DNA of 64,000 bases from Vibrio splendidus (GTDB taxonomy: Bacteria > Pseudomonadota > Gammaproteobacteria > Enterobacterales > Vibrionaceae): assembly GCF_003345295.1 (NCBI RefSeq), contig NZ_CP031056.1, positions 1,922,001-1,986,000 on the forward strand. Reading direction: 5' to 3'. The notes beneath the pieces are model-generated. The model searched no databases, was not told the DNA's origin, and saw nothing but the letters and a program-made list of their open reading frames with translations. Within the stretch, counting starts at the first letter, position 1, and each line of letters starts with the position of its first letter. Position numbers and translations under genes: made by a program. Shown here one piece after another: positions 9,359 to 17,291 of this stretch.

Positions 9359-9395
9359 TTCGTTCATTATAAACGAATCGAACGATTTGACCAAT
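9359..9395 (-). promoter_or_regulatory. Promoter and likely autoregulatory operator of the toxin-antitoxin pair
   Basis: On the minus strand TTGGTC (-35) and TATAAT (-10) are 17 bases apart. The -10 box lies in the inverted repeat TTCGTT-N7-AACGAA (9359-9377), and ATCGAACGAT (9377-9386) lies in the spacer. Phd/YefM antitoxins usually repress from such sites. Confidence 0.72.
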
Positions 9396-9507
9396 TAGTG
9401 TTATTTGGATATCAGCTTGACCTAATGATGCCTCCATAAAGGTATTATTGAACCGATACTCAAATCATATTTGTTTGACCGGTTTGGGATTAAAGTTCAT
9501 AATCACC

Positions 9508-9534
9508 CAAATAAAGTACAGTGCACCTTAAACC
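9508..9534. promoter_or_regulatory. 27-bp palindrome, class I (TAAAGTGCA type)
   Basis: The core is TAAAGTACA-G-TGCACCTTA, with CAAA on the left flank, two mismatches from perfect dyad symmetry. It matches the perfect copy at 16192-16218. It lies 54 bases before the gene at 9589, where it could control a promoter. The binder is inferred to be the TetR at 10252-10683. Confidence 0.7.
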
Positions 9535-9588
9535 ACAAGAGAGTTATGCGAACGAGTAAAAAGCTCGGCCAACATTATAGGCAATTAA

Positions 9589-9912
9589 ATGCTACACGTT
9601 TTAGATAAGAGAAAGGAAGTAATACAAGCGACTCAGGAAGAGTACGAGGCATGGCTAAGAGAAAGCGGTAACGGTTTAGGTTGTGCTCTCGCTGTAGATC
9701 GCATTGGCGAGGTGCTGATTAGCACCGCGTTCCTATCCCTTGATCATAGAACTGATGGTTATACGCCGGAGTTCTTTGAAACAATTATCTTCAGTGGTAA
9801 CAAAATCAAATTACATAACCGTTACCCAACCTGGGAGATAGCTAAAAGTGGCCATCAACAACTGGTAAAAAATTTAATGCAACAAAGGCTGCCTAATCGA
9901 TGTTTGACCTAA
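9589..9912 (+). CDS. Hypothetical protein, 107 residues
   Basis: Not recognised. A soluble 107-residue protein, acidic at the start and basic at the end, with no signal peptide or membrane segment. TAGG lies 7 bases before the ATG. Its end overlaps the next gene by 13 bases, so the two are a coupled pair. A class I palindrome lies 54 bases upstream, and the TetR thought to bind it is the next gene but one, on the opposite strand. Confidence 0.6.
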   Translation: MLHVLDKRKEVIQATQEEYEAWLRESGNGLGCALAVDRIGEVLISTAFLSLDHRTDGYTPEFFETIIFSGNKIKLHNRYPTWEIAKSGHQQLVKNLMQQRLPNRCLT

Positions 9913-10229
9913 ACTCTGGCCCCCCTGAGTTCTTGAGCTTTTCGATTTGTGACAGCTCATGTCAGCATTTACTTCACTATTTTGCGAGAATTGGAGGTGT
10001 CTCTGCAGAAGTATTGACTTTCATGGCTGACACTCACGGAATCAAAGATGGTCAAGTGGGGATTACGCTCAACAAAGACTATCTAATCAAAGCCTTAGAA
10101 CAGGTCATAAAGATAATCAAGGACTCTGCGGCCCATAAGCATAGATACGAGAAGCTCGAGAGTTACTTGGAAAGTATAACGATGAAAACAGCGAGTGACG
10201 AAACGTTTTACGTTCACCGTTGCGACTAG
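9900..10229 (+). CDS. Hypothetical protein, 109 residues
   Basis: Not recognised. It overlaps the preceding gene by 13 bases in a different frame, which suggests coupled expression. The sequence looks like a small helical cytoplasmic protein; it contains a CDSSCQHLLHYF segment with two near cysteines and an ITLNKDYLIKALEQVIKII helix. It ends 22 bases from the convergent TetR gene. Confidence 0.6.
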   Translation: MFDLNSGPPEFLSFSICDSSCQHLLHYFARIGGVSAEVLTFMADTHGIKDGQVGITLNKDYLIKALEQVIKIIKDSAAHKHRYEKLESYLESITMKTASDETFYVHRCD

Positions 10230-10251
10230 AGAACGCAACCAATGACAAATA

Positions 10252-10683
10252 TTATGAGAGCGTATAGGTTGCGTACCCTATACATTTAAAAACGCACTCT
10301 TCTGCTTCTATTTTTGGCGCTTCAATTTTATTTATTAACCCATCAATCCCTTTACGAGATGGAATGATAGGCCCGCACGCTTTAACTGCTGCTTTAAAAT
10401 TAGGGTCACTATCTAGAGTTTGCGTCCATGACTTATAAAATGCGTCGGTCGAACTAAAATCTAGTGGTGTTATTAGCATTTTCGCAAAAATAGGTTCGAG
10501 AACTTTTATAAGATCTTCTTTCTTTTTAAAGTGGCAATTTACCCCTGAGCGAGTAATGCCAACGACCTTGGCAAGTTCACCCAATGTGACGAAGTCAAAA
10601 CTTTTCTCGATTGATATTTTAAAAGCGGCATCTATTATTTTCTGGCGGGTAATTGCTGCTTCTGCTTGGGTAGATTTGGCCAT
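10252..10683 (-). CDS. Short TetR-type regulator (paralog 1)
   Basis: A 143-residue TetR-like protein, shorter than the usual 190-220. Residues 10-58 are the TetR DNA-binding domain (ITRQKIIDAAFK, then the helix-turn-helix with GITRSGVNCHF). The C-terminal part is small and ends in a CVFKCIGYATYTLS segment. It is clearly paralogous to the TetR at 28466-28912 through its whole length, and a deleted copy lies at 21112-21276. Class I palindromes at 9.5, 16.2, 18.1, 18.5 and 21.4 kb surround it, and I infer it binds them. None was found in front of the gene itself, so self-repression is not evident. The ligand is unknown. Confidence 0.85.
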   Translation of the reverse strand: MAKSTQAEAAITRQKIIDAAFKISIEKSFDFVTLGELAKVVGITRSGVNCHFKKKEDLIKVLEPIFAKMLITPLDFSSTDAFYKSWTQTLDSDPNFKAAVKACGPIIPSRKGIDGLINKIEAPKIEAEECVFKCIGYATYTLS

Positions 10684-10859
10684 GATTAGACATTTTTAAG
10701 AAATGATATCTATGCTACATCAAATAGATATTGTTGTTTAGGCTAGAGAGAAAAAATTTAATTCCCCAAACAAGCTATCCATCAAAGACAACGACAAGGC
10801 ATCTGACTTTTTTCCTTGTGATTGTCTGTTACATCAAGTTCTCTGCCGCATTTGCACAC

Positions 10860-10889
10860 AAAGAAGCCTCCGGTATTGGAGGCTTCTTT
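10860..10889. terminator. Bidirectional intrinsic terminator
   Basis: AAAGAAGCCTCC and GGAGGCTTCTTT form a perfect 12-bp stem with a 6-base loop. T runs flank it on both strands. It most plausibly ends the lipoprotein gene at 10945-12759 (minus). Bases 10684-10859 hold only the TetR promoter region. Confidence 0.82.
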
Positions 10890-10944
10890 AATCAAGATGC
10901 TGTCGGTGTGAGCAACAGTCGTCTTATCCTAATTGAATAACGTG

Positions 10945-12759
10945 TTATTCTTCAAACGTATACCCAACACTAATACTTCGACCATATTCGTCAAACGTAA
11001 CTAATGTAGCTTGCTTAATCTCATTGAAGGTTGTCGCACTGACAGATGTCTTTCCTTCAGGAACTGCCACGCGTTGAGTCCCAGGTTGACCAACCTCTTG
11101 AACCCATACATCAATATCCGTCGCTAGTTTAGATTCTCGAGTCCAGTTCATATAGAAATCACCGCTACTCGTACGGCTGTCGGTCAGCTCAGCAATGTAT
11201 TTGCTCATATCATCACTCGATTGCTTTCCCTTACCAATAGAGATTTGTTCGTTAGTGTCTGGCGAGCCGTCTTTATATTTGTATGTGACTTCGTATTTCG
11301 CGTTGTCATTAATCACTGAGTTCGGGTCAACTTGATAGCCATCAATCACTAAACTGTATGGCATAAACGAATTACCCCCTCGTGGCTCACCGTAATTACT
11401 ATCAACAAGGTGACATCCAGTGATTTTTCCGTCGGTCACTTCTTTATAAATACTATCCAAGTTAATGTTGCCATCAATGCCATCCCCAGCAACAGTGACC
11501 GTTTCCAATTCCATGTAATCCGAAATCTTTGCGAGTTTTGGAATACCCGCAAACCACGAAGTATTGTCATAATTAGACGGAATCTTGCCGCAAATGGTGT
11601 TTGCATCCGGAAAGGCATCTACTTCAATCGCCCAGTTACCTTGAGTACGGTCGTGTGGATTAAAGAATCCCGCTTTAATGATTGCTGATACGCTTACAGG
11701 TAGCTTATCTTTACGACCCATAAACTGAATCTGACCATCACTATTCTTAGCAAACCATGCTTTTGCGCGACCACATGTTGCAAAAGGAGAGTCTTGATAG
11801 CACTCAGTGTAAGCCAGTTGATAAGAGTCATCATCGGCAACTTCTTGTATCACAAAGTCACGATAGCGGTTCATAGGGTCCGTTTCATTAGGGAGCATAG
11901 ATTTAAGCTGCTCAAACATACCTCCCTTTGGTTGCCCAAACCAAAACGCATCCTCGTGAACGTACTTTAAGTACTCATCCTTTGTCTCTTGCATAACCAT
12001 AGATTCAAGAATACTGTCAGCTGCAACGATGTAGGTAAGCGGCTCTTTGACATCTTCAGGCCCTAATTCGACTGCGCCGTTATGAAAAGATTTATTGCTC
12101 CAGCTTTCATTCCAAGCCAGCGTTACTGAGTAGTCTGTATCGCCTTTATAGGTCAGCGTTGCTCCGATATTAGAAATCGTAATGTCGACTAAATCCAAAA
12201 TAGCATCGATATCTTGGTAGTTAGCCTCAAACTCTGAACTTATAAGATCAAAATCGTCAGCAATATTCGCACCATCAAGAAGCGGTTTGAGAACTTGTTT
12301 CAGTTCTTGCTGTGCAGATTGGAGAGCTTCAATAGTTAGCTCTGCTTTGTATGTGTTGAAATCAGAGTAAACTTCATCTGCGGGTTTACCTGTCATCTTC
12401 GAGATCAAGATGTGTGTGAAAGGGGTAATGTTCGATACGCCAATCTCTTGATGATTAGTTAAGATAAGAGAGTAGATCTCATGACTGCCTCCTCCAGCGG
12501 CTCCCACAGCTTTAACAATGGCAGGGGCTGCGATGCTGCTTTTCTCAAACTTAAAATTACCGCCTTCTACTGCCGCGTATTCTTGCGTTGTTCCATTCGT
12601 ATCTAAAACTGTTATCTCACCATAGATAGGCGCACCGGTAGCCGCAACGCCAGTTACAATCGTTGGAGTTGGAGTTGGAGGGGTCGAGTGCTTCTCATCG
12701 CTAGAGCCACAGCCAACGAGGGCTGTGGTAAGCATTACGGATAAAATTGTCTTGTTCAT
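10945..12759 (-). CDS. Large putative lipoprotein, 604 residues, function unknown
   Basis: The N-terminus is a lipoprotein signal with a VGCG lipobox (Cys at residue 17), followed by a Ser/Pro/Thr-rich linker with TPPTPTPT at about residues 26-33. Residues 35-75 (GVAATGAPIYGEITVLD) look like a small carboxypeptidase-regulatory-like beta domain. The rest is not recognised; it contains four cysteines in the middle (near CYQDSPFATC) that could form disulfides. It is probably a surface or periplasmic protein. A 27-bp palindrome lies 59 bases upstream of the start, so it belongs to the proposed TetR-controlled set. Confidence 0.75.
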   Translation of the reverse strand: MNKTILSVMLTTALVGCGSSDEKHSTPPTPTPTIVTGVAATGAPIYGEITVLDTNGTTQEYAAVEGGNFKFEKSSIAAPAIVKAVGAAGGGSHEIYSLILTNHQEIGVSNITPFTHILISKMTGKPADEVYSDFNTYKAELTIEALQSAQQELKQVLKPLLDGANIADDFDLISSEFEANYQDIDAILDLVDITISNIGATLTYKGDTDYSVTLAWNESWSNKSFHNGAVELGPEDVKEPLTYIVAADSILESMVMQETKDEYLKYVHEDAFWFGQPKGGMFEQLKSMLPNETDPMNRYRDFVIQEVADDDSYQLAYTECYQDSPFATCGRAKAWFAKNSDGQIQFMGRKDKLPVSVSAIIKAGFFNPHDRTQGNWAIEVDAFPDANTICGKIPSNYDNTSWFAGIPKLAKISDYMELETVTVAGDGIDGNINLDSIYKEVTDGKITGCHLVDSNYGEPRGGNSFMPYSLVIDGYQVDPNSVINDNAKYEVTYKYKDGSPDTNEQISIGKGKQSSDDMSKYIAELTDSRTSSGDFYMNWTRESKLATDIDVWVQEVGQPGTQRVAVPEGKTSVSATTFNEIKQATLVTFDEYGRSISVGYTFEE

Positions 12760-12817
12760 TTTTATGTTTCTTTTGGTTTTGCGAGTAATACATGTTTGTA
12801 AGAGTACATCTTACCTT

Positions 12818-12844
12818 AAAATAAAGGGCGCCGTACTTTATTTT
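12818..12844. promoter_or_regulatory. 27-bp palindrome, mixed class
   Basis: AAAATAAAGGGCG-C-CGTACTTTATTTT with two mismatches to dyad symmetry. The left half carries the AAAGGG core of class II and the right half is neither class exactly. It sits 59 bases upstream of the large lipoprotein gene. Confidence 0.65.
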
Positions 12845-13210
12845 AGCAATTACCATGAATTTTCTTAGATTGGTTAGCTAACCTTACCTATTCATTTTCT
12901 GAGTTATAAATGATTAAATTAAGCAAAAACAACTACCTTAGAGCTCGATACATACTTGGCTTAGGGTACTTAGTCGTGTTTGATATCGTGATCGTCAGGT
13001 GTGCTAGGTATTGAAGGTGATGTAATACTCTTCATAATATTTGATGACAACCGATGGTTCTGTTGTATTGTCTAGTGCGTATGGGGCGACAGGGAGTTGT
13101 GAATAAAAACTTGTTCAACAGGATCGTCCGTTATAATGGTTGAGTGTTGGGCTTTCTAATCCTAAGAGCGGTTTTTCTAGTAAAAATAGTGACATATCAC
13201 AACAAGTACA
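12845..13210. other. Intergenic region with nothing recognisable
   Basis: No open frame with a ribosome site and no clear hairpin terminator was found between the lipoprotein promoter region and the end of the pilin-like gene. Confidence 0.5.
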
Positions 13211-13768
13211 TTACTCGCACCCCACCAATTCGATTATTGGTGGCTCATTAGCATTAAGCCACATTGCGTATAGCACGTGACAGCTCCCACTCACCAACAT
13301 GTTGCCATTGATGTTTTTTGTGTCAGTGAGCGCTATCTGCGTTGCCCATTTACCATCGATATTGACTAACTGTTCATCGAGATCAGCAAAATTCAATTCT
13401 TCCCCCTCACCAACACCACTAATCACAATAGCGAGAGACTCCCGGCTTGCACTTGGGTAGCCACGATAAAATGCACATTTAGCGGTAGTGCAGTCGGGGA
13501 ATATATCAGTTAGGTCTGGATAGTTTGGATCGAGACCACTTGGCTGTCCTGTATAAGTTTTGGTTTCCAGTCCATTCGCTGCCAATTTTCCGTAAGCTAT
13601 GCCTACTCCACCACTCAATGAACCTTTAACGCCATCCATGACAGCGACTTTCGCATCATCTTGAATATTTAGAAAACGCGGCAGAGCTGACACGGCTAGC
13701 ACTGCAAGAACTACGATTACTACAATCAATTCGATTAACGTGAAGCCATTATTTTTTTGTCTAAACAT
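13211..13768 (-). CDS. Type IV pilin-like protein (MSHA/GspG-type prepilin)
   Basis: The N-terminus has an 8-residue leader (MFRQKNNG) followed by FTLIELIVVIVVLAVLAVSA, the prepilin peptidase site with the conserved Glu at mature position 5. The C-terminal globular part contains cysteine pairs (DCTTAKC and a GSC...GC end), as in MSHA-type minor pilins. I chose the start at 13768 because it gives a normal leader and overlaps the previous stop codon (ATGTTTAG); an in-frame ATG at 13783 would give a longer leader. No assembly genes are nearby, so it would have to use a pilus or type II machine encoded elsewhere. Confidence 0.8.
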   Translation of the reverse strand: MFRQKNNGFTLIELIVVIVVLAVLAVSALPRFLNIQDDAKVAVMDGVKGSLSGGVGIAYGKLAANGLETKTYTGQPSGLDPNYPDLTDIFPDCTTAKCAFYRGYPSASRESLAIVISGVGEGEELNFADLDEQLVNIDGKWATQIALTDTKNINGNMLVSGSCHVLYAMWLNANEPPIIELVGCE

Positions 13769-13979
13769 AAATGTTAACCCCATTCATTTTCTTAGCCACT
13801 TCCGCGCCCTCGATGCGCTTCAGAACTACGCCGTTGTTGGTCTTAACCTCAATCTGGCTTTGCCCGTTAACCCTCGCTGTTAAGCCTTGATTTTTAAGAG
13901 CGCCGTTCATAAAGCTGGTTGCGTTCTTAATGTCTTGCTGAATGCTCGGTTTATGGATATTTAATTTCAAAAGCGCCAA
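13761..13979 (-). CDS. Hypothetical protein, 72 residues, coupled to the pilin-like gene
   Basis: Not recognised. A soluble 72-residue protein that ends in an 8-base overlap with the pilin gene's start. The likely start is TTG at 13979 with AAGGA close before it and a GGGGGAA further up. No signal peptide or membrane segment. The overlap suggests a joint function with the pilin-like protein, but nothing in the sequence says which. Confidence 0.5.
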   Translation of the reverse strand: MALLKLNIHKPSIQQDIKNATSFMNGALKNQGLTARVNGQSQIEVKTNNGVVLKRIEGAEVAKKMNGVNIYV

Positions 13980-14067
13980 ATCCTTATTACTTCCCCCGTT
14001 TGGGAGTTTTTAAATTTCGCAGTCAAAAGAATGCGCTCCCACCAATTTCGGTGTATTCGTTCAATGC

Positions 14068-14178
14068 TCAACGTTTCTCAAACCTTTGGTCGTCACGGTT
14101 GGATACAAACTCGTGGATCTTCCCGTTCTGTAAGTAGTCAATTGCTTGGTCTATCGACCATAGCGGGGTGAAGCCATT
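14068..14178 (-). pseudogene. Possible small gene remnant
   Basis: An open frame of about 36 codons without a start codon, reading PLWSIDQAIDYLQNGKIHEF in its middle and ending in TGA. The composition looks coding (a DQAI...L..GK pattern is common in small phage-type proteins). It opens just behind a stop codon after the phospholipase gene. It may be a decayed gene; it may also be chance. Confidence 0.28.
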
Positions 14179-14194
14179 CCGTTACTTTGTGTGT

Positions 14195-14983
14195 TTACAA
14201 AATCTTGAGATCTGGCGCTATGGTCACACCTAATCCAATTCTTGTTTGACGGTGGTTGTAATCGATAAGCGACTCGCCATAACCTTCGAACACTTGCGCA
14301 TATAGGCCAATGAACTTGTTAAGAGGAAGTGTGTACCCCAATTCAACATGGCCCTTATCAGTAGTGAAGTTGTACGCCGACTTGATCTTTATGTAACCAA
14401 TGCCTGAGTGGTATTTCGCCCAAATCTCATAGGGAGGTATGAAGTCTTTAATATCCGGGTTATCACTAAGACTTGCCGCATACCAACCTTGTAATCCGTA
14501 TTCGAGCTTTGTATTCACTCGCTCTAGAGCTAAGAAACCCATATCCCAGGAACGGCTTGTACCCTCATCCTTGCCGTTGGATTGATGGCGGTATCCATAC
14601 TCGATGCTATTGAATGGACCGTAGTTCCCCTGGTGCATCATGAATAGTTGGGGCTTGTAATTGGTTTCACGAAACGGCGCTGAAGCTTCTTTGTTACCAA
14701 GTTGCCATAATGACAATTGTGTATAGCTAGCCATTAGCGAACTGTACTTTAGTTGCACTACAGGTATAGATAGTGAGAATTGGTATTTGATCTCCATTTC
14801 CTTAAGCTCATCCATATCGCTACCATAGGCCTCGTCATAAACTGCTTGGTTTATATCCGTGGTGTACGTCTGCATGACGTAAGTGTCGTCATAGATGCTC
14901 ACACCTTTGTTAGATTTTGCATGTACTTGGCTTGCTACCAGGCAAAGAAAAGGAACGGTGATTGCGACTGTTAGTTTTTTCAT
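14195..14983 (-). CDS. Outer-membrane phospholipase A-like protein (OMPLA family)
   Basis: A 262-residue protein with a signal peptide (cleavage after QVHA, about residue 23) and a beta-barrel pattern. The family motif HQSNGKDEGTSRSWD is present: His and Ser of the catalytic triad are conserved, and the position matching E. coli Asn156 is Asp. The late GYGESLIDYN motif is also typical of PldA. OMPLA hydrolyses phospholipids in the outer leaflet after membrane damage. I chose the start at 14983 (MKKLTV...) since it opens directly on the signal peptide. A 40-residue frame lies just upstream in the same direction. Confidence 0.88.
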   Translation of the reverse strand: MKKLTVAITVPFLCLVASQVHAKSNKGVSIYDDTYVMQTYTTDINQAVYDEAYGSDMDELKEMEIKYQFSLSIPVVQLKYSSLMASYTQLSLWQLGNKEASAPFRETNYKPQLFMMHQGNYGPFNSIEYGYRHQSNGKDEGTSRSWDMGFLALERVNTKLEYGLQGWYAASLSDNPDIKDFIPPYEIWAKYHSGIGYIKIKSAYNFTTDKGHVELGYTLPLNKFIGLYAQVFEGYGESLIDYNHRQTRIGLGVTIAPDLKIL

Positions 14984-15043
14984 TTGTGAACTTGCCAACT
15001 TGATAATAATTTTGGTGAATGGTGTTCCCTTACCATCCTGTTG

Positions 15044-15166
15044 TTACCAGCAGTCGTCGACATCGAAGCTAACCTTGCTCACGTCTGCGTTCTTGTGACT
15101 GCCACTAACCAGATAACTCTCTGTTGAGATTGGAGTAGATAAAGCGCTAGTGATAAATACGGTCAT
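15044..15166 (-). CDS. Possible small protein, 40 residues
   Basis: An ATG-initiated frame of 40 codons ending SFDVDDCW. It lies 61 bases before the phospholipase gene, in the same direction, and starts 16 bases after a palindrome-like site, the same layout as other genes in this region. The ribosome site is weak, and no signal peptide or membrane segment is seen. It may be a real leader gene or only a chance frame. Confidence 0.35.
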   Translation of the reverse strand: MTVFITSALSTPISTESYLVSGSHKNADVSKVSFDVDDCW

Positions 15167-15181
15167 TTTTACATAAACCCA

Positions 15182-15208
15182 AACTTAAGGTTTGACGCAC
15201 TTTAAATG
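15182..15208. promoter_or_regulatory. Weak copy of the 27-bp palindrome
   Basis: TAAGGTTTG-A-CGCACTTTA: the right half matches class I at eight of nine bases; the left half is degenerate. It lies in front of the small frame at 15166 and the phospholipase gene. Confidence 0.4.
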
Positions 15209-15395
15209 ACCAAATAAAAAAGGAGTTACCGGCCACTTAAGGAATTGTTGCAACTCACATAAGCGCTTTTTCCATTCTAGTGTCTGTTGCTGTTCTCAAT
15301 GTTTAATTTGATAAATCGGTAAAGCGCTACGATAGATAAGATAACGATTACGCCCACTGTCATGTTTAGCGCTAATAAGCATTCATATAGTGTCA

Positions 15396-15698
15396 TTAAA
15401 GGTACTTATCCCTGATGATGCCGCACATAATCGCTAGCTCTAACTTGTTGGTGTCATCCAAGCGGCGAAATTCCTTCTTTTGAGCCTTTTTCATTTGGTT
15501 TTTCCACCACTCGCCTTTTTTACCAACTTTGTACTTTTCAATAACTGCAAAGTTAGCTCCAGCTTTTTCACCGCCATCAAGCTCTCCAGCCAAGTGACAG
15601 GCTGTTATTTGAGCGAATGTTTTACCTGCGTTTGCTGGTGCACCAGCATTAGCAGACATTGGCGCCATAATGGCAAGTGCGATAAGTAGCTTTTTCAT
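15396..15698 (-). CDS. Small secreted protein, 100 residues
   Basis: A signal peptide (MKKLLIALAIMAPMSANA, cleavage at about residue 18) is followed by a basic, lysine-rich mature part of about 80 residues with two cysteines (ITACHLAG and IMCGII). The family is not recognised. It starts 3 bases after the end of the csrA-like gene, so the two form an operon. It is probably periplasmic. Confidence 0.7.
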   Translation of the reverse strand: MKKLLIALAIMAPMSANAGAPANAGKTFAQITACHLAGELDGGEKAGANFAVIEKYKVGKKGEWWKNQMKKAQKKEFRRLDDTNKLELAIMCGIIRDKYL

Positions 15699-15701
15699 TT
15701 T

Positions 15702-15947
15702 TCATCTCTTTGATTTAATAGCCAAAGGGCCGGAGTCTCTATTGGGGAAAGCGTTATTATTTAATGCTTCCGTTTGTTCTGACGTCATGGTTTCGGTGCG
15801 ATAGATCTTGCTTTTTTCGCGGTCACTGCTGATACCAAGGCCAACCTGTCCACTGCTCATCTTGCACACTGTTACTTCCATTACGATTGTGCCGTTTTCG
15901 TCAGTGATGGTTAGAGATTGGCCAACCTTTCGAGTGAGTCTTAACAT
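15702..15947 (-). CDS. CsrA/RsmA-like RNA-binding protein (divergent paralog)
   Basis: An 81-residue CsrA homolog: MLRLTRKVGQSLTI matches the first CsrA strand, VTVCKMSSGQVGLGISS the middle strands, and IYRTET keeps the arginine that corresponds to Arg44 of CsrA. The C-terminal tail after residue 55 is longer than in CsrA and unrelated. Housekeeping CsrA normally lies beside alaS, so this accessory copy is a second, specialised regulator that could control translation of local or core genes. It lies 245 bases from the perfect class I palindrome and is co-directional with the small secreted protein. Confidence 0.85.
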   Translation of the reverse strand: MLRLTRKVGQSLTITDENGTIVMEVTVCKMSSGQVGLGISSDREKSKIYRTETMTSEQTEALNNNAFPNRDSGPLAIKSKR

Positions 15948-16191
15948 TGCTTTTCTTCTCGTTTTACCGTGTGTATTCCGATAGTTTCTAGTTGAATTAA
16001 TAGTTATTCACTGCTGGCTTCATCTAGCACGACTTTCATGTAACTACTTGTAATGGAATGTAATTACTGCCAGATAGTGCAAACGGAATCTACGAGGTCG
16101 CAATAGCACAAAAAACGTGTTTTGATCCCGCCGTTAGATATTTTCATTCACTATTTTTTATTAGTTTAAATGGCTTATATCGTGCTAGATC

Positions 16192-16218
16192 CAAATAAAG
16201 TGCACTGCACTTTATTTG
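16192..16218. promoter_or_regulatory. Perfect 27-bp palindrome, class I
   Basis: Thirteen bases (CAAATAAAGTGCA), one centre base, then the exact inverse complement. This is the best copy of the motif in the window. The nearest gene is csrA-like, 245 bases away on the minus strand; the plus side has no clear gene. The rest of 15948-16463 shows no gene. Confidence 0.78.
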
Positions 16219-16463
16219 TGGGCGATAATAAACCCTTAAACCATAAACGGTCAAACTTATTTTCGTTGACTCAAATTTATTTTGACACCAAGTGATTGAA
16301 GGAAAAATTGGTTAGTACGATGGTTAAATGTTCATGACCACTAAGCGATAGATTATGAAAAAGCCAACAAATTATAAGCATTTATATGTATATTTATTGT
16401 AATAGGTTCTGTTGCATCATCTCGTCGCCTGTAAATCTCACTTAATGGCACAACCCATAAAAC

Positions 16464-16655
16464 TTAGATAAATTGGACGATTTCATCGTACACCTCGACA
16501 GGCAATCGACTTAGCTCAACCATAAGTCCTCGCTTATCGCTGCTACGAGAGACTTTTGCGTATTGGTTCTCGTCATCAAACGACGCTGGCGCTTCAGTTT
16601 CCCAAGAGATCTAAGCCTTCCCTTTTGAAAGCTTAGATTCAATCGTCTCTGACAT
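16464..16655 (-). pseudogene. Small gene broken by one nonsense codon
   Basis: After a good ribosome site (AAGGGGAAG, directly before ATG at 16655) a 64-codon frame runs to TAA at 16464 with a single internal TAG at codon 15. Beyond it the frame reads like a real protein (ASFDDENQYAKVSRSSDKRG). This looks like a recently lost small protein, or one read through. The family is not recognised. Confidence 0.5.
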
Positions 16656-16724
16656 CTTCCCCTTGAATACTCGGAAAATTGTCGCAAACAGCGTCTAAAG
16701 TCCAGACACGCAAAAAAGTGCCGC

Positions 16725-17291
16725 CTACACTCTGCCAGAGGTAAACATGATTAACTCAGCAACACGAACAGGCGTAACGGCATAACCAATATGTTGTTCA
16801 AACTGACTGGTTAATTTCAGGAATTCATCATCACGAGTCAATTGTTCACACAAACTCATGTAACTCCGGTAATTGGGAATACTGTTAAGTTGAGAGCTAC
16901 TTTTAGAGCCTAAAAGCCAAAGACTGACACGACTATCCCATATCGGATAAATGGTTGGATTTACAAAGTGCAGTAACTTAGAAGTACCAACTAAAGAGTT
17001 GTTTACAACCGCAACAATGGCTTTGAAGTCCTCATCAGTTAGAACTTCTCCACCTTTTGCTTTATTCAAAGCCTTAAGTGCAGGTTCAAAATTAGTTGAC
17101 TTGATTTTCAGTATGGTTGGCATCCATCCATAAACCATGTTGCTGCCAACAATTAACTCTGGTAAGCCTATGTTTGACTTGTTGGCGAAGAAGTCAACAA
17201 AGTATGGGTACTCCAACTGATAGGTATCGTCATGTGGGATGCTAAATAGGCAATGACCTGCTTGCTTAACATCTGCGGTCGTTTTCATCAT
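16725..17291 (-). CDS. Hypothetical protein, 188 residues
   Basis: Not recognised as a named family. It is a soluble protein with the segment SKLLHFVNPTIYPIWDSRVS at about residues 102-121, a pattern I associate with uncharacterised helical proteins in accessory regions. It overlaps the upstream gene by 26 bases in another frame, so the pair is translationally coupled. The operon begins at a class I palindrome 16 bases before the first gene. Confidence 0.6.
   Translation of the reverse strand: MMKTTADVKQAGHCLFSIPHDDTYQLEYPYFVDFFANKSNIGLPELIVGSNMVYGWMPTILKIKSTNFEPALKALNKAKGGEVLTDEDFKAIVAVVNNSLVGTSKLLHFVNPTIYPIWDSRVSLWLLGSKSSSQLNSIPNYRSYMSLCEQLTRDDEFLKLTSQFEQHIGYAVTPVRVAELIMFTSGRV

Noticed and set aside
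10731..10940. A 69-codon plus-strand frame between the TetR and lipoprotein genes
   Set aside because: It runs through a perfect terminator hairpin and has no ribosome site.
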